Below, in pieces: positions 46,439 through 55,278 of a DNA stretch of 64,000 nucleotides (its first letter is position 1; each line of letters starts with the position of its first letter). The DNA is from Kitasatospora phosalacinea. GTDB taxonomy: Bacteria > Actinomycetota > Actinomycetes > Streptomycetales > Streptomycetaceae. Location: NCBI RefSeq assembly GCF_000716545.1, contig NZ_JNWZ01000024.1:1-64000 (forward strand), read 5' to 3'. The notes under the pieces were generated by a model. It was not told the DNA's origin, did not search any database, and saw only the letters and a program-made list of their open reading frames with translations. A program made the position numbers and the translations under genes.

Positions 46439-47094
46439 CCGATCTCCGCGATGTCCTCGGCGAGCTCGGTGAGGTCCAGCTCCGGGTTCAGCGCGCGCAC
46501 GACCTCCCGGGTGAGCGGCCGCTGGGCGTACACGTGACGGACGGCCTCGAGGTCGACGCCCACCTCGTAGTACTCCTCGGCGAAGCTCCGGTACGCCTCG
46601 GGGCGGCCGTCCAGCAGCAGTTCGAACAGCCCGGCGGCGCCGCCGTCCTCGTCACCGCCGCCCGGCACGGGGGCGGGCTCGCTCGCCCGCCAGGCGGTGT
46701 CGGCCGCCTCACGCCAGAAGCAGACCGTGGCCTCCAACCACCCCTCCCCGTCGGAGAACGCGGGTTCCTCGACCTGCGCCCGGAACGCCTCCGGCACCCC
46801 GCCGAGCAGCCCGGGCCACGGCCCCGCCGCTCCCCGCCCGGCCGGGCTCAGCGCGGACTCGTGGTCGAATCCGCGGGCGAAGGCGCCCGCCGCCGTGAAG
46901 ACGATCGAGTACTCGTTCCCGCAGCCGTCCCGCATCGAGGCCATCGTCTCCCTCGGCGCCCACCGGGAGTCGCACGAGTAGTACCTGTCCTCCCACACCG
47001 GGCTCAGGATCGCGTCCAGCACCGCCAGGGCGCGGCAGCGCTCCAGGACGACCGGGGTCTCGGGCAGACTACTGATCAGTTCGGCTACGTGCAC
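46420..47094 (-). CDS. Conserved-looking hypothetical protein
   Basis: A 224-residue acidic soluble protein without a recognised family. It starts VHVAELISSLPETPVVLERC. Notable text is YYSCDSRWAPRETMASMRDG, then a Cys, and an acidic C-terminal end (LDLTELAEDIAEIGYP). Trp-rich and rich in Glu/Asp, it may be an immunity-type or SUFU/SMI1-like adaptor, but no motif proves it. GTG start at 47094. Divergent from the Ser/Thr kinase by about 200 bp. Confidence 0.65.
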   Translation of the reverse strand: MHVAELISSLPETPVVLERCRALAVLDAILSPVWEDRYYSCDSRWAPRETMASMRDGCGNEYSIVFTAAGAFARGFDHESALSPAGRGAAGPWPGLLGGVPEAFRAQVEEPAFSDGEGWLEATVCFWREAADTAWRASEPAPVPGGGDEDGGAAGLFELLLDGRPEAYRSFAEEYYEVGVDLEAVRHVYAQRPLTREVVRALNPELDLTELAEDIAEIGYPTAG

Positions 47095-47295
47095 CCGCCC
47101 ATTCGAACACCCCCCGCCGACAGCGCCGGCCGTAGGGCCAGGCGCGGTGTTCGCCGCCCCCGAACGGCGGGCCCGGAGCGGTTCCACGGCGGCGGTCCGG
47201 CTCCCGGCCGGGCTGGTAGATTCCCGGACAGACCGGCCCGCACGCCCCGTGTCCCGCCACGGCGCGCCCCGGTCGGGGAGACCGGGGAGGCACTC

Positions 47296-49434
47296 TTGGC
47301 CGCAGGACGGATGCTCGCCGCGCGCTACCGGCTGGACGAGCCGATCGGGCGCGGCGGGATGGGCGAGGTCTGGCACGGGTGGGACGTGGCACTGGAGCGC
47401 CGGGTGGCCGTCAAGCTGCTGTACGCCGACCCGTACGACCCGCGCGGCACCGAACTGTTCCTCAACGAGGCCCGGATCGCGGCCCGCCTCACCCACCCCG
47501 GCATCGTCACCGTCCACGACCTCGGCCACGAGCCCGACGGGACAGCCTACCTGGTGATGGAGCTGCTCACCGGCACCAACCTGGCGGTCCGGCTCCGGAC
47601 GGCCGGGCCGCCGCCGGTCGCCGAGGCGGTGAACTGGACGCTCCAGCTCTGCGACGCGCTCGCGTTCGCGCACGCCGAGCGGGTGGTCCACCGGGACTTG
47701 AAGCCCGCCAACCTGTTCCTGGACCGGAACGGCAGGCTGACGATCCTCGACTTCGGCATCGCCAAGTACCGCGAGGGCCGCTCCGACTCGCACAGCCGGG
47801 TGATGGGCACCGTGGCGTACATGCCGCCGGAGCGCTTCCACGGCCGCTCCGGCGACCACCGGGGTGACTTGTACGCGCTCGGCTGCGTCCTGTTCGAGTT
47901 CCTCACCGGCCTGCCGCCGTTCGGCACCGGCGACCCCGTCCCGCTGATGCTGCGCCACATCTCCGAACCGGCCCGCCCGCCCGGCCCCGAGGCGCCCCGC
48001 CCGCTTCCCCCGGAGCTCGACCGCCTGGTCCTCGACCTGCTCGCCAAGGAACCGGACGAGCGCCCCCGGTCCGCCGCCGAGGTCATCGACCGGATCCGCC
48101 ACCTCTCCGCCGAGACCTCCGGAGCCGCGGACGTGCCGACGGGGCGGGACACCGTCCGGCTGCGGCCACCGGCCGCCCCGCCGACGGCCGTGACCGTCCC
48201 GCTGCCCGCGCCGGCACCAGCACCAGCACCAGCGGTCACGCCCGCCCCCACGACAGTGCCCGCACCCGCACCCACACAGACGCTCCCCGCCGACACCGTG
48301 AAGGCAACAGCGGTGGCCACGGCGGTGGCCACGACCCCGCTCCCCCGCCAGCCCCCACGACCTCACCCCCAACCCCAACAACCACAGCTCCCGGCGGACG
48401 CCGTCCCGGGCCCCGGGCTGCACGCCGAGGAGTCGGTGTACGTCGACTGGATCCGCACCCTGCACGCCGCCGGCCAACTCCCGCCGCCGGAACGGATGCT
48501 GGCCCGGTACGGCCGTGGCTACCAGTCCAGCGCCTGGGTCGGCGCGGTGGCCCGGGCCTGGCCGGCCGCCGGTCTCGGTGCGCTGCTCGCCACCTACGAG
48601 AACGCCCGGCTGCCGCACCTCGCCAACGAGATCGTCCGCAGCATCCCCACCCACCGCGAGAGCGCCGAGATCCCCGCCGTCCTCGCCGGGATGCGCGACG
48701 CCGGGCAGGAGCGCCGGCTCACCGCGCTGGCCGCCGCGTTCGAGGCCGGTGGCACCGACCAGGAACCGCCCGCGCCGGTCCCGCACGCCCAGCGGGCCGT
48801 TCCCGTCAGCGCGGCGCGGGCGGCGCTGTTCGCCCAGTTCGCCCACCGGGTGCGCGCCGTCGTGGCCCGCCGCTCGGCCCCGGTACCGCAGCGGCGGGCG
48901 GCACCGCCGTTCGCCGCGGTCGTGGCGGCGGTGGCAGCGCTCACCTGGGCCGGGTCCGCGGACGAGGCTTCGTTCCTCGACTGGATCCGCTCGCAGCCCT
49001 CGGACGAGGGCCGGTTCCGGGCGGAGTGGCTGCCGACGCTGCACCAGGTCCAGCACCCGGGTATCTCACCGGACGACCTGGTGTCGGCGGTCGCCCGGGC
49101 CTGGCCGGCCGCCGAACTCGGTGCGGTGGTGAAGTCCTTCCACGCCACCGGGCGGTTCCCGGTCGCCGAGCGACTGGTCCTCCTGGCCCCCTCGACGCGG
49201 ACGCCCGAGGAGTTCCCCGCGCTGGTCACCGGGTTCCGGCGGGCCGGTCAGCACGGACGGCTGGAAGCCCTGCTGTGGGAGACGAGCCGGCTGCCCCAGC
49301 CGTTCGCCGTGTCGGTCGCCACCGCCCTCTCCGCCGCGGGCGACGCCGACGCCGCCGAAGCGGTCCTGCACCCCCGACCGATGACCGTGGGAGAGCACCG
49401 GAACCTGCTGCTCAACCGCGGCCCACTCCGCTGA
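47296..49434 (+). CDS. Hanks-type Ser/Thr protein kinase with duplicated C-terminal module
   Basis: A 712-residue kinase. The glycine loop is IGRGGMGEVWHG, the ATP lysine Lys40 in VAVKLL, the catalytic loop HRDLKPAN (Asp134), the DFG Asp152, and MGTVAYMPPERF the activation segment end. The kinase domain spans about 10-265. A Pro/Ala/Gln-rich linker (about 285-375) leads to two copies of a roughly 100-residue helical module (about 375-480 and 550-665). Both contain VAVARAWPAA(G/E)LGA-like text and an AG(Q)xxRLxAL end. No membrane helix or PASTA repeat is seen. TTG 47296 is chosen as start: GGGGAGG lies 5 bp upstream, but 20 bp from the next ATG (47311). Confidence 0.9.
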   Translation: MAAGRMLAARYRLDEPIGRGGMGEVWHGWDVALERRVAVKLLYADPYDPRGTELFLNEARIAARLTHPGIVTVHDLGHEPDGTAYLVMELLTGTNLAVRLRTAGPPPVAEAVNWTLQLCDALAFAHAERVVHRDLKPANLFLDRNGRLTILDFGIAKYREGRSDSHSRVMGTVAYMPPERFHGRSGDHRGDLYALGCVLFEFLTGLPPFGTGDPVPLMLRHISEPARPPGPEAPRPLPPELDRLVLDLLAKEPDERPRSAAEVIDRIRHLSAETSGAADVPTGRDTVRLRPPAAPPTAVTVPLPAPAPAPAPAVTPAPTTVPAPAPTQTLPADTVKATAVATAVATTPLPRQPPRPHPQPQQPQLPADAVPGPGLHAEESVYVDWIRTLHAAGQLPPPERMLARYGRGYQSSAWVGAVARAWPAAGLGALLATYENARLPHLANEIVRSIPTHRESAEIPAVLAGMRDAGQERRLTALAAAFEAGGTDQEPPAPVPHAQRAVPVSAARAALFAQFAHRVRAVVARRSAPVPQRRAAPPFAAVVAAVAALTWAGSADEASFLDWIRSQPSDEGRFRAEWLPTLHQVQHPGISPDDLVSAVARAWPAAELGAVVKSFHATGRFPVAERLVLLAPSTRTPEEFPALVTGFRRAGQHGRLEALLWETSRLPQPFAVSVATALSAAGDADAAEAVLHPRPMTVGEHRNLLLNRGPLR

Positions 49435-49482
49435 CCGTCCCGCCCTCCCAGCCCCGTCCCTCCCAGCCCTCAGCCCCTCCCC

Positions 49483-49581
49483 CTACCGTGCGGTGTCGCC
49501 CAGCGCGCCCCGCATGCGGTCGATGAGGTCGATGAACTCGGAGACCGGTAGTTCGACGGTGAAGGCCCGGTCGGCGTGCTC
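49483..49581 (-). pseudogene. Orphan gene-tail fragment (about 33 aa)
   Basis: The minus strand reads PEHADRAFTVELPVSEFIDL, then IDRMRGALGDTAR and a TAG stop, with normal codon use but an in-frame TGA directly upstream and no start. It looks like the C-terminus of a deleted gene. Family not identified. Confidence 0.4.
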
Positions 49582-49656
49582 CGGTCAGCGGGGGTGCCGG
49601 AGCGGTGGGAGGAGCCGGACGAGCGGTTCCGGCGCGCGGGGTCGCCCGGCGGACGG

Positions 49657-50160
49657 TCAGGAGCCGTCCGCCGCGCCCTGCTCGTAGGCGGCCATGGTCC
49701 GGACGAACAGCGCGCGTTCGGCGGGGGTGAGCGGGGCGAAGGCGGCCTGCCAGGAGACGGCGCCGTTGGCGAGCCAGCGTTCGATGGCGGTGCGGGTGGC
49801 GGGGTCGGCGGTCAGCGAGACGATGGTGCGCCGACGGTCGGCCGGGTCGGGGCGGCGTTCCAGGACGCCCTGGCGGGTGAGGTCGCCGACCATCAGGCTG
49901 GCCGTGGTGTGGGCGACTTCGAGTCGTTCGGCGAGCGCGCCGACCGGCATCGGGCCGTCGAAGACCAGGTAGGCCAGCAGTGAAAGGTGCCGGGGCGCGA
50001 GGTGGAACCCGGCCAGTGCCTCGGGGACGGCGATCCGCTTGACCCGGGCGGCGACCCGGGGCATCAGCAGCAGCATCGCCCGGACGGCGTCGTCCGCGGA
50101 CAGGCCCTCCCCGACGGAAGCGGAAGCGGGGACGGCGGCGGAAGCGGACGGGTCGGTCAT
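49657..50160 (-). CDS. MarR-family transcriptional regulator
   Basis: A 167-residue MarR winged-helix protein: LSLLAYLVFDGPMPVGALAE, RLEVAHTTASLMVGDLTRQG and the wing VLERRPDPADRRRTIVSLT. ATG 50160 is preceded by GGGAGGA. It follows the nitroreductase-hemerythrin gene by 110 bp on the same strand. A TATTTGC/GCAAATA dyad in front of that gene is its probable operator. Confidence 0.9.
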   Translation of the reverse strand: MTDPSASAAVPASASVGEGLSADDAVRAMLLLMPRVAARVKRIAVPEALAGFHLAPRHLSLLAYLVFDGPMPVGALAERLEVAHTTASLMVGDLTRQGVLERRPDPADRRRTIVSLTADPATRTAIERWLANGAVSWQAAFAPLTPAERALFVRTMAAYEQGAADGS

Positions 50161-50270
50161 CCGTCCTCCCGGGTCAGTGCACGCACGGTGCGCGTGCGGT
50201 ACGCGTGCGGTACGCGTCGAGGTCCGGCGCCGCGGTTGCGGGGCCGGACCTCACGGTACCGGACAGCCGG

Positions 50271-51158
50271 TCAGCGCTCCGGGTGCGGGGCGGACACGGC
50301 GAGCAGGTGTTCCTCCTCGTAGGCGAAGTGCGCCTCCAGACCGTCGGTGAGCCGGTCGAGTTCGGCGCGCAGCGCGGCGGGGTCGTCGGCGCCGGGCGCG
50401 GCGAGGTGCGCTTCGAAGCGGGCGAGCGCGTCGGCGACGGTGCGGTGGTCGGCGCGCAGGCGGGCGATGACGGGGGCGAGTTGCGGGTACTGCCGCTGGA
50501 AGGCGGTGAACGCGCCCTCCTCGCGGATGTGGTGCATGTCGAGTCCGTGGCAGAAGCTCAGGCAGCGTGCGCGCAGCTGGGCCGCCAGGTCGGGGCCGGG
50601 AGCGGGATCGGCACCGTCCAACCGGCCGTGCAGGTCGGCGCCGTCCAACCGGCCGTTCAGGTCGGCGAGTTGGCGGCGGAGGTCCTCGTGGTGGAGCCGG
50701 AGCCCGGCGACGATCGCGGCGGGCAGGCCGGGGTCGCCGGAGAGGTCGAGCGGGTGCAGGGCGATGACCGGGATGGCCCGGCCGGCCCGGCCGGCGTACT
50801 CGGCGAAGGCGGGGACGCGGCGGGCCTGTTCGGCGTACTGGCGGGCGCGTTCGTCGGGGTCGAGTTCGACGGGGCGGACCGAGTGGGCGGCGATCCCGCC
50901 CGCGCCGTCGGGGAGTTCGGCGGTGCCGCCGCCGGCGGCGAGCAGGTTGCGGTACCAGAGCGGGTGCTGCGGGGCGCCGCCGTTGGAGCCGAAGACCAGG
51001 TAGCGCCCGGCGTCCTCGCGGTAGACGAGCGGGGTGGTGCGGGGTCGGCCGGTGCGCCGTCCGGCGGTGGTGAGCAGTAGCAGGTCGGAGAAGCCGTCGA
51101 CCTTTCCACCGTTGGCCCGGAACTGTGCGATGACGTGCTGGTCGAAGCCCTCGGCCAT
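50271..51158 (-). CDS. Deazaflavin-type nitroreductase fused to hemerythrin domain
   Basis: A 295-residue fusion. Residues about 1-130 are a Ddn/DUF385 split-barrel nitroreductase (GGKVDGFSDLLLLTTAGRRT, then GRPRTTPLVYREDAGRYLVF, PLWYRNLLA), a family that uses F420H2. Residues about 150-290 are a hemerythrin HHE domain with candidate iron ligands in RLHHEDLRRQLAD, HGLDMHHIREEGAF, RADHRTVADALARFEAH and HFAYEEEHLL. The linker has a GRLDGAD repeat. Sensing or consuming O2/NO while reducing a nitro or quinone compound is an inference. ATG 51158; a MarR gene follows. Confidence 0.87.
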   Translation of the reverse strand: MAEGFDQHVIAQFRANGGKVDGFSDLLLLTTAGRRTGRPRTTPLVYREDAGRYLVFGSNGGAPQHPLWYRNLLAAGGGTAELPDGAGGIAAHSVRPVELDPDERARQYAEQARRVPAFAEYAGRAGRAIPVIALHPLDLSGDPGLPAAIVAGLRLHHEDLRRQLADLNGRLDGADLHGRLDGADPAPGPDLAAQLRARCLSFCHGLDMHHIREEGAFTAFQRQYPQLAPVIARLRADHRTVADALARFEAHLAAPGADDPAALRAELDRLTDGLEAHFAYEEEHLLAVSAPHPER

Positions 51159-51210
51159 GGTGCGTGCCTCCCCGTTCCGCGCGGCCCGTGACCGGTGCCG
51201 CGACGATTCA

Positions 51211-51226
51211 TATTTGCCAGCAAATA
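51211..51226. promoter_or_regulatory. MarR-type operator TATTTGC-CA-GCAAATA
   Basis: A dyad with perfect 7-bp arms around a 2-bp spacer in an AT-rich pocket, 52 bp upstream of the nitroreductase-hemerythrin start. Its length and symmetry are typical of MarR sites, and a MarR gene is the next gene downstream. Confidence 0.7.
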
Positions 51227-51306
51227 CAATTTAGGCGCGTCCCGACCTGCCGGTCAACACCAACATCCGCTCCGCACACGTCCTTCGAGTCCTGTAGGCA
51301 CGGGGG

Positions 51307-51361
51307 TTGACGTGACCGCGCAGACGCCCCTAACTTCACGTCTTGAAAAAGGTCCAGACCA
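51307..51361 (+). promoter_or_regulatory. Chitinase promoter with downstream dre-like site
   Basis: TTGACG (51307-51312) and TAACTT (51331-51336), 18 bp apart, form a good promoter with a start near 51343. AGGTCCAGACCA (51350-51361) matches the DasR core at 10 of 12 positions on either strand. It would lie just after the transcript start, where a bound repressor would block initiation or elongation. Confidence 0.68.
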
Positions 51362-51506
51362 GAGCCGACAGGGCTGTTGGCCACCACCACTGATCCCCCG
51401 TCAGGGGGACGTTCCGCCCTGCCCGGACCACTCCGGACGCTCCCTCAGGCATCGCTTCGCGTTCACTTCATGAACGAGTGGACGTCGTCCCCCACGAGGA
51501 GCCGCC

Positions 51507-52961
51507 TTGATCCGCACCCGCAGCAACTCCCGCCTCCGCCCCCGCCCCCGCCTCCGCGCCGCGGCGGCCGCCGTCGCGCTGCCCGCCACGGTGGCCGGCC
51601 TACTGGTGGCCGGCGCCGGCCAGGCCGCGGCCGCCGCCAACGCCGGGCCCGGCTTCCCGGCGCACTACGCGGCGCCGTACCTGGAGACCTGGAACTCGCC
51701 GAACACCCTGGCGGACGCCCGCAACAGCGGCGGGCTGAAGTACGTCACCCTCGCCTTCGTGATCAGCGACGGCAGCTGCAACGCCACCTTCAACGGCAAC
51801 ACCCCGATCACGGACGCCGGCTGGACCAGCGCGATCAACGCGCACCGGGCGGCCGGCGGCGACGTGATCGCCAGCTTCGGCGGCGCCTCCGGCACCGAGC
51901 TGGGCCAGGCGTGCACCAGCGTCTCCACCCTCCAGGCCCAGTACAAGCGGGTGGTGGACGCGCTCAACCTGACCAGGATCGACCTGGACGTCGAGGGCGG
52001 CGCGCTGAACGACACCGCCGCCAACGACCGCCGCAACCAGGCGCTGGCCGCGCTCCAGCAGGCCCAGGCGGCCGCGGGCAAGCGGCTGGACGTCAACTAC
52101 ACGCTGCCGGTGAGTCCTTCGGGGCTCGAACCCAACTCGATCAGCCTGCTGAACAACGCCAAGAGCCGCGGGCTGACCGTCAACGCGGTCAACATCATGA
52201 CGATGGACTACGGCTCGCCGATGGACATGGGCCAGGCCGCGATCAGCGCCGCCAACGGCCTGCACACCCAGCTGGGCCAGATCTGGACGTCCAAGACCTC
52301 CGAGCAGCTGTGGGCGATGGAGGGCAACACCCCGATGATCGGGGTCAACGACACCACCTCCGAGGTGTTCTCCACCGCCAACGCGCAGACCCTGGAGTCC
52401 TTCGCCGCGTCCAAGGGCATCCAGCTGCTCGCGTTCTGGGCGGTCGGCCGCGACAAGGCGTGCGCCACCACCGGCACGCTCTCGGACAGTTGCAGCGGCA
52501 CCCCGCAGTCGGCGTACCAGTTCTCGAAGACCTTCAACGCGATCACCGGCGGCTCCACCACCCCGCCGCCGAGCGGCCGCACCGGGCAGATCACCGGCTA
52601 CGGCGGCAAGTGCGTGGACGTGGCGGCCGCGAGCTCGGCCAACGGCACCGCGGTGCAGCTCTACGACTGCAACGGCACCGCCGCCCAGCAGTGGACGGTC
52701 GGCACCGACGGCACGGTCCGGGCGCTCGGCAAGTGCCTGGACCTGACCTCCGGCGGCACCGCCAACGGCACCCAGGCCCAGCTGTACGACTGCAACGGCA
52801 CCGGCGCGCAGCAGTGGCAGGCGCAGGCGAACAAGACCCTGGTGAACCCGGCCTCCGGCCGCTGCCTGGACGCCACCGGCCCGTCCTCCGCGAACGGCAC
52901 CCGGCTGCAGGTCTGGGACTGCTTCGCCGGCGCCAACCAGCAGTGGAACCTGCCCTCCTGA
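51507..52961 (+). CDS. Secreted GH18 chitinase with ricin-type lectin domain
   Basis: Exported chitinase, 484 residues. The start is TTG at 51507 with AGGAG 5 bp upstream and leads into a signal peptide (Arg-rich then AAAAVALPATVAGLLVAG, about 1-43). The GH18 barrel (about 48-345) has the catalytic DLDVE motif with Glu163, then YDYG-like MTMDYGSP. A ricin B/CBM13 trefoil (about 355-484) has three QxW repeats (AAQQWTV, GAQQWQA, ANQQWNL). The dre-like site upstream places it in the chitin regulon together with the 2.8-kb chitinase. Followed after 32 bp by another lectin-containing secreted protein. Confidence 0.92.
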   Translation: MIRTRSNSRLRPRPRLRAAAAAVALPATVAGLLVAGAGQAAAAANAGPGFPAHYAAPYLETWNSPNTLADARNSGGLKYVTLAFVISDGSCNATFNGNTPITDAGWTSAINAHRAAGGDVIASFGGASGTELGQACTSVSTLQAQYKRVVDALNLTRIDLDVEGGALNDTAANDRRNQALAALQQAQAAAGKRLDVNYTLPVSPSGLEPNSISLLNNAKSRGLTVNAVNIMTMDYGSPMDMGQAAISAANGLHTQLGQIWTSKTSEQLWAMEGNTPMIGVNDTTSEVFSTANAQTLESFAASKGIQLLAFWAVGRDKACATTGTLSDSCSGTPQSAYQFSKTFNAITGGSTTPPPSGRTGQITGYGGKCVDVAAASSANGTAVQLYDCNGTAAQQWTVGTDGTVRALGKCLDLTSGGTANGTQAQLYDCNGTGAQQWQAQANKTLVNPASGRCLDATGPSSANGTRLQVWDCFAGANQQWNLPS

Positions 52962-52993
52962 CCTCCCGTCGACCTGAGAAAGGAGCGACCCCC

Positions 52994-55174
52994 ATGCGCA
53001 GCAGCAGGAAGTTCCTCCCGCTGACCGCCACGGCCGGCCTGCTGGCCTCCGCCACGGCGCTGTTGGCCCCGGCCCCGTCCGCGCTGGCCGCCGTCCCGAC
53101 CGGGGCGACCACCCTGGTGGCGCAGAACTCCGGCAAGTGCGTGGACGCCGCCGCGGCGGCCACCGCCGACGGCACCGCCGTCCAGCAGTACGCCTGCAAC
53201 GGCACCACCGCCCAGCAGTGGCAGGTCCAGGACCTCGGCACCGGCTACGTCCGGATCAACAACCAGAACGACACCTCGAAGGCGCTGGACGTCACGGACG
53301 TCTCCACCGCCGACGCCGCCAAGGTCCAGCTGTGGACGTACGGCGGCGGCCTGAACCAGCAGTGGCAGGCGGTCGCCGAGGCGGGCGGCGCGTACCACTT
53401 CGTCAACCGCAACAGCGGCAAGTGCCTGGACGTGCCGAGCGCCTCCACCGCCGACGCGGTGCAGCTCCAGCAGTACACCTGCAACGGCACCGCCGCGCAG
53501 TCCTTCACCTTCGGGAGCACCGTCACGAACCCGCCCGGCACGCCCGACTTCGGGCCCAACGTGACCGTCTTCGACCCGTCGACGCCCGCCGCGACCGTCC
53601 AGGCCAAGCTGAACGCGGTCTTCGCCCAGCAGGAGACCAACCAGTTCGGCGCCCAGCGCCAGGCCCTGCTGTTCAAGCCCGGCAGCTACGGCGTGGACGC
53701 CAACGTCGGCTTCTACACCCAGGTCGCGGGCCTGGGCCTGTCGCCCGACGACGTCACCATCAACGGCGCGGTGCACGCCGAGGCGGACTGGTTCCAGGGC
53801 AACGCGACGCAGAACTTCTGGCGCTCCGCCGAGAACCTGTCGGTCAACCCGACCGGCGGCACCGACCGCTGGGCGGTCTCCCAGGCCGCGCCGTACCGCC
53901 GGATGCACGTGCGCGGCAACCTGCAACTGGACGACGGCGGCTGGTCCTCGGGCGGCTTCGTCGCCGACTCGAAGATCGACGGCCAGGTCCGCTCCGGCTC
54001 CCAGCAGCAGTGGCTCTCGCGCAACGCGCAGTGGGGCAGCTGGACGGGCTCCAACTGGAACATGGTGTTCGTCGGCGCCGTCAACGCGCCCGCCAACTCC
54101 TTCCCCAACCCGCCGTACACCACCGTGGGCCAGACCCCGGTGGTCCGCGAGAAGCCCTTCCTGTACGTCGACTCCGCGGGCGCCTACAAGGTGTTCGTCC
54201 CGGCGCTGCGCTCGAACACCTCCGGCACCAGCTGGGCGGGCGGCGCGCAGCCGGGCAGCTCGCTGCCGATCGACCAGTTCTTCATCGTGAAGCCGGGCGC
54301 GACCGCGGCCGACATCAACGCGGCGCTGGCGCAGGGCAAGAACCTGCTGTTCACGCCGGGCGTCTACCACCTGAACCAGACCCTGAACGTCAACCGCGCC
54401 GACACCGTGGTGCTCGGCCTGGGCCTGGCCACCCTCGTCCCGGACAACGGGATCACCGCCGTGAACGTCGCGGACGTGGACGGCGTCAAGCTGGCCGGCC
54501 TGCTGATCGACGCCGGTACGGTCAACTCGCCGGTGCTGATGCAGATTGGCGCGGCCGGCTCCTCCGCCGACCACTCGGCGGACCCGACCTCGCTGCACGA
54601 CGTGTTCTTCCGGATCGGCGGCGCGGGCGTCGGCAAGGCCACCCAGTCGCTGGTGGTCAACTCCGACGACGTGATCGGCGACCACATGTGGCTGTGGCGC
54701 GCGGACCACGGCAGCGGGGTCGGCTGGACCAGCAACACCGCCGCCAACGGGCTGGTCGTCAACGGCGACGACGTCACCATGTACGGCCTGTTCGTCGAGC
54801 ACTACCAGCAGACCCAGGTGATCTGGAACGGCAACGGCGGCCGCACCTACTTCTTCCAGAACGAGCTGCCCTACGACCCGCCGAACCAGGCCGCCTGGAC
54901 GAACGGTTCGACCCGCGGCTACCCGGCCTACCAGGTCGCCCCCGGCGTCAGCACGCACGAGGCCTGGGGCCTGGGCTCCTACGCCTACTTCAACGTCAAC
55001 CCGGCCGTGGTCGAGGACCACTCCTTCGAGGCCCCGAATCGCTCCGGCGTCCGCTTCCACGACATGGTGACCGTCTCGCTCGGCGGCACCGGCACCATCG
55101 CCCACGTCATCAACTCCACCGGCGGCCCGTCCAACTCCACCACCAACGTGGCCAACCTGGTCGCGTACCCGTAG
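52994..55174 (+). CDS. Secreted ricin-lectin plus beta-helix protein
   Basis: Exported protein of 726 residues. ATG 52994 has AGGAG 8 bp upstream; signal peptide about 1-33 (LPLTATAGLLASATALLAPA). An N-terminal CBM13 trefoil (about 38-175, AQQWQVQDLG, NQQWQAVAEAG) precedes a pectate-lyase-like right-handed beta-helix (about 190-726) with GVDANVGFYTQVAGLGLSP, ADTVVLGLGLATLVPDNG and DDVIGDHMWLWRADHG. Similar streptomycete proteins are sometimes misannotated as adenylyl cyclase. The fold suits polysaccharide cleavage, but the substrate is unknown. Probably co-transcribed with the chitinase. Confidence 0.83.
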   Translation: MRSSRKFLPLTATAGLLASATALLAPAPSALAAVPTGATTLVAQNSGKCVDAAAAATADGTAVQQYACNGTTAQQWQVQDLGTGYVRINNQNDTSKALDVTDVSTADAAKVQLWTYGGGLNQQWQAVAEAGGAYHFVNRNSGKCLDVPSASTADAVQLQQYTCNGTAAQSFTFGSTVTNPPGTPDFGPNVTVFDPSTPAATVQAKLNAVFAQQETNQFGAQRQALLFKPGSYGVDANVGFYTQVAGLGLSPDDVTINGAVHAEADWFQGNATQNFWRSAENLSVNPTGGTDRWAVSQAAPYRRMHVRGNLQLDDGGWSSGGFVADSKIDGQVRSGSQQQWLSRNAQWGSWTGSNWNMVFVGAVNAPANSFPNPPYTTVGQTPVVREKPFLYVDSAGAYKVFVPALRSNTSGTSWAGGAQPGSSLPIDQFFIVKPGATAADINAALAQGKNLLFTPGVYHLNQTLNVNRADTVVLGLGLATLVPDNGITAVNVADVDGVKLAGLLIDAGTVNSPVLMQIGAAGSSADHSADPTSLHDVFFRIGGAGVGKATQSLVVNSDDVIGDHMWLWRADHGSGVGWTSNTAANGLVVNGDDVTMYGLFVEHYQQTQVIWNGNGGRTYFFQNELPYDPPNQAAWTNGSTRGYPAYQVAPGVSTHEAWGLGSYAYFNVNPAVVEDHSFEAPNRSGVRFHDMVTVSLGGTGTIAHVINSTGGPSNSTTNVANLVAYP

Positions 55175-55194
55175 ACCCGGCCCCCACCGGAAGA

Positions 55195-55231
55195 CCGGGG
55201 CCGCCCCTCCGTGCGGGAGGGGCGGCCCCGG
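55195..55231. terminator. Strong bidirectional terminator
   Basis: A perfect inverted repeat with 16-bp arms (55195-55210 and 55216-55231) and a 5-nt loop between the beta-helix gene and the convergent MFS gene. Confidence 0.85.
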
Positions 55232-55278
55232 TGCTCGCGGCGGCCGGGCCGGCGGCCGGCGAACTTCCTGACCCTCCG

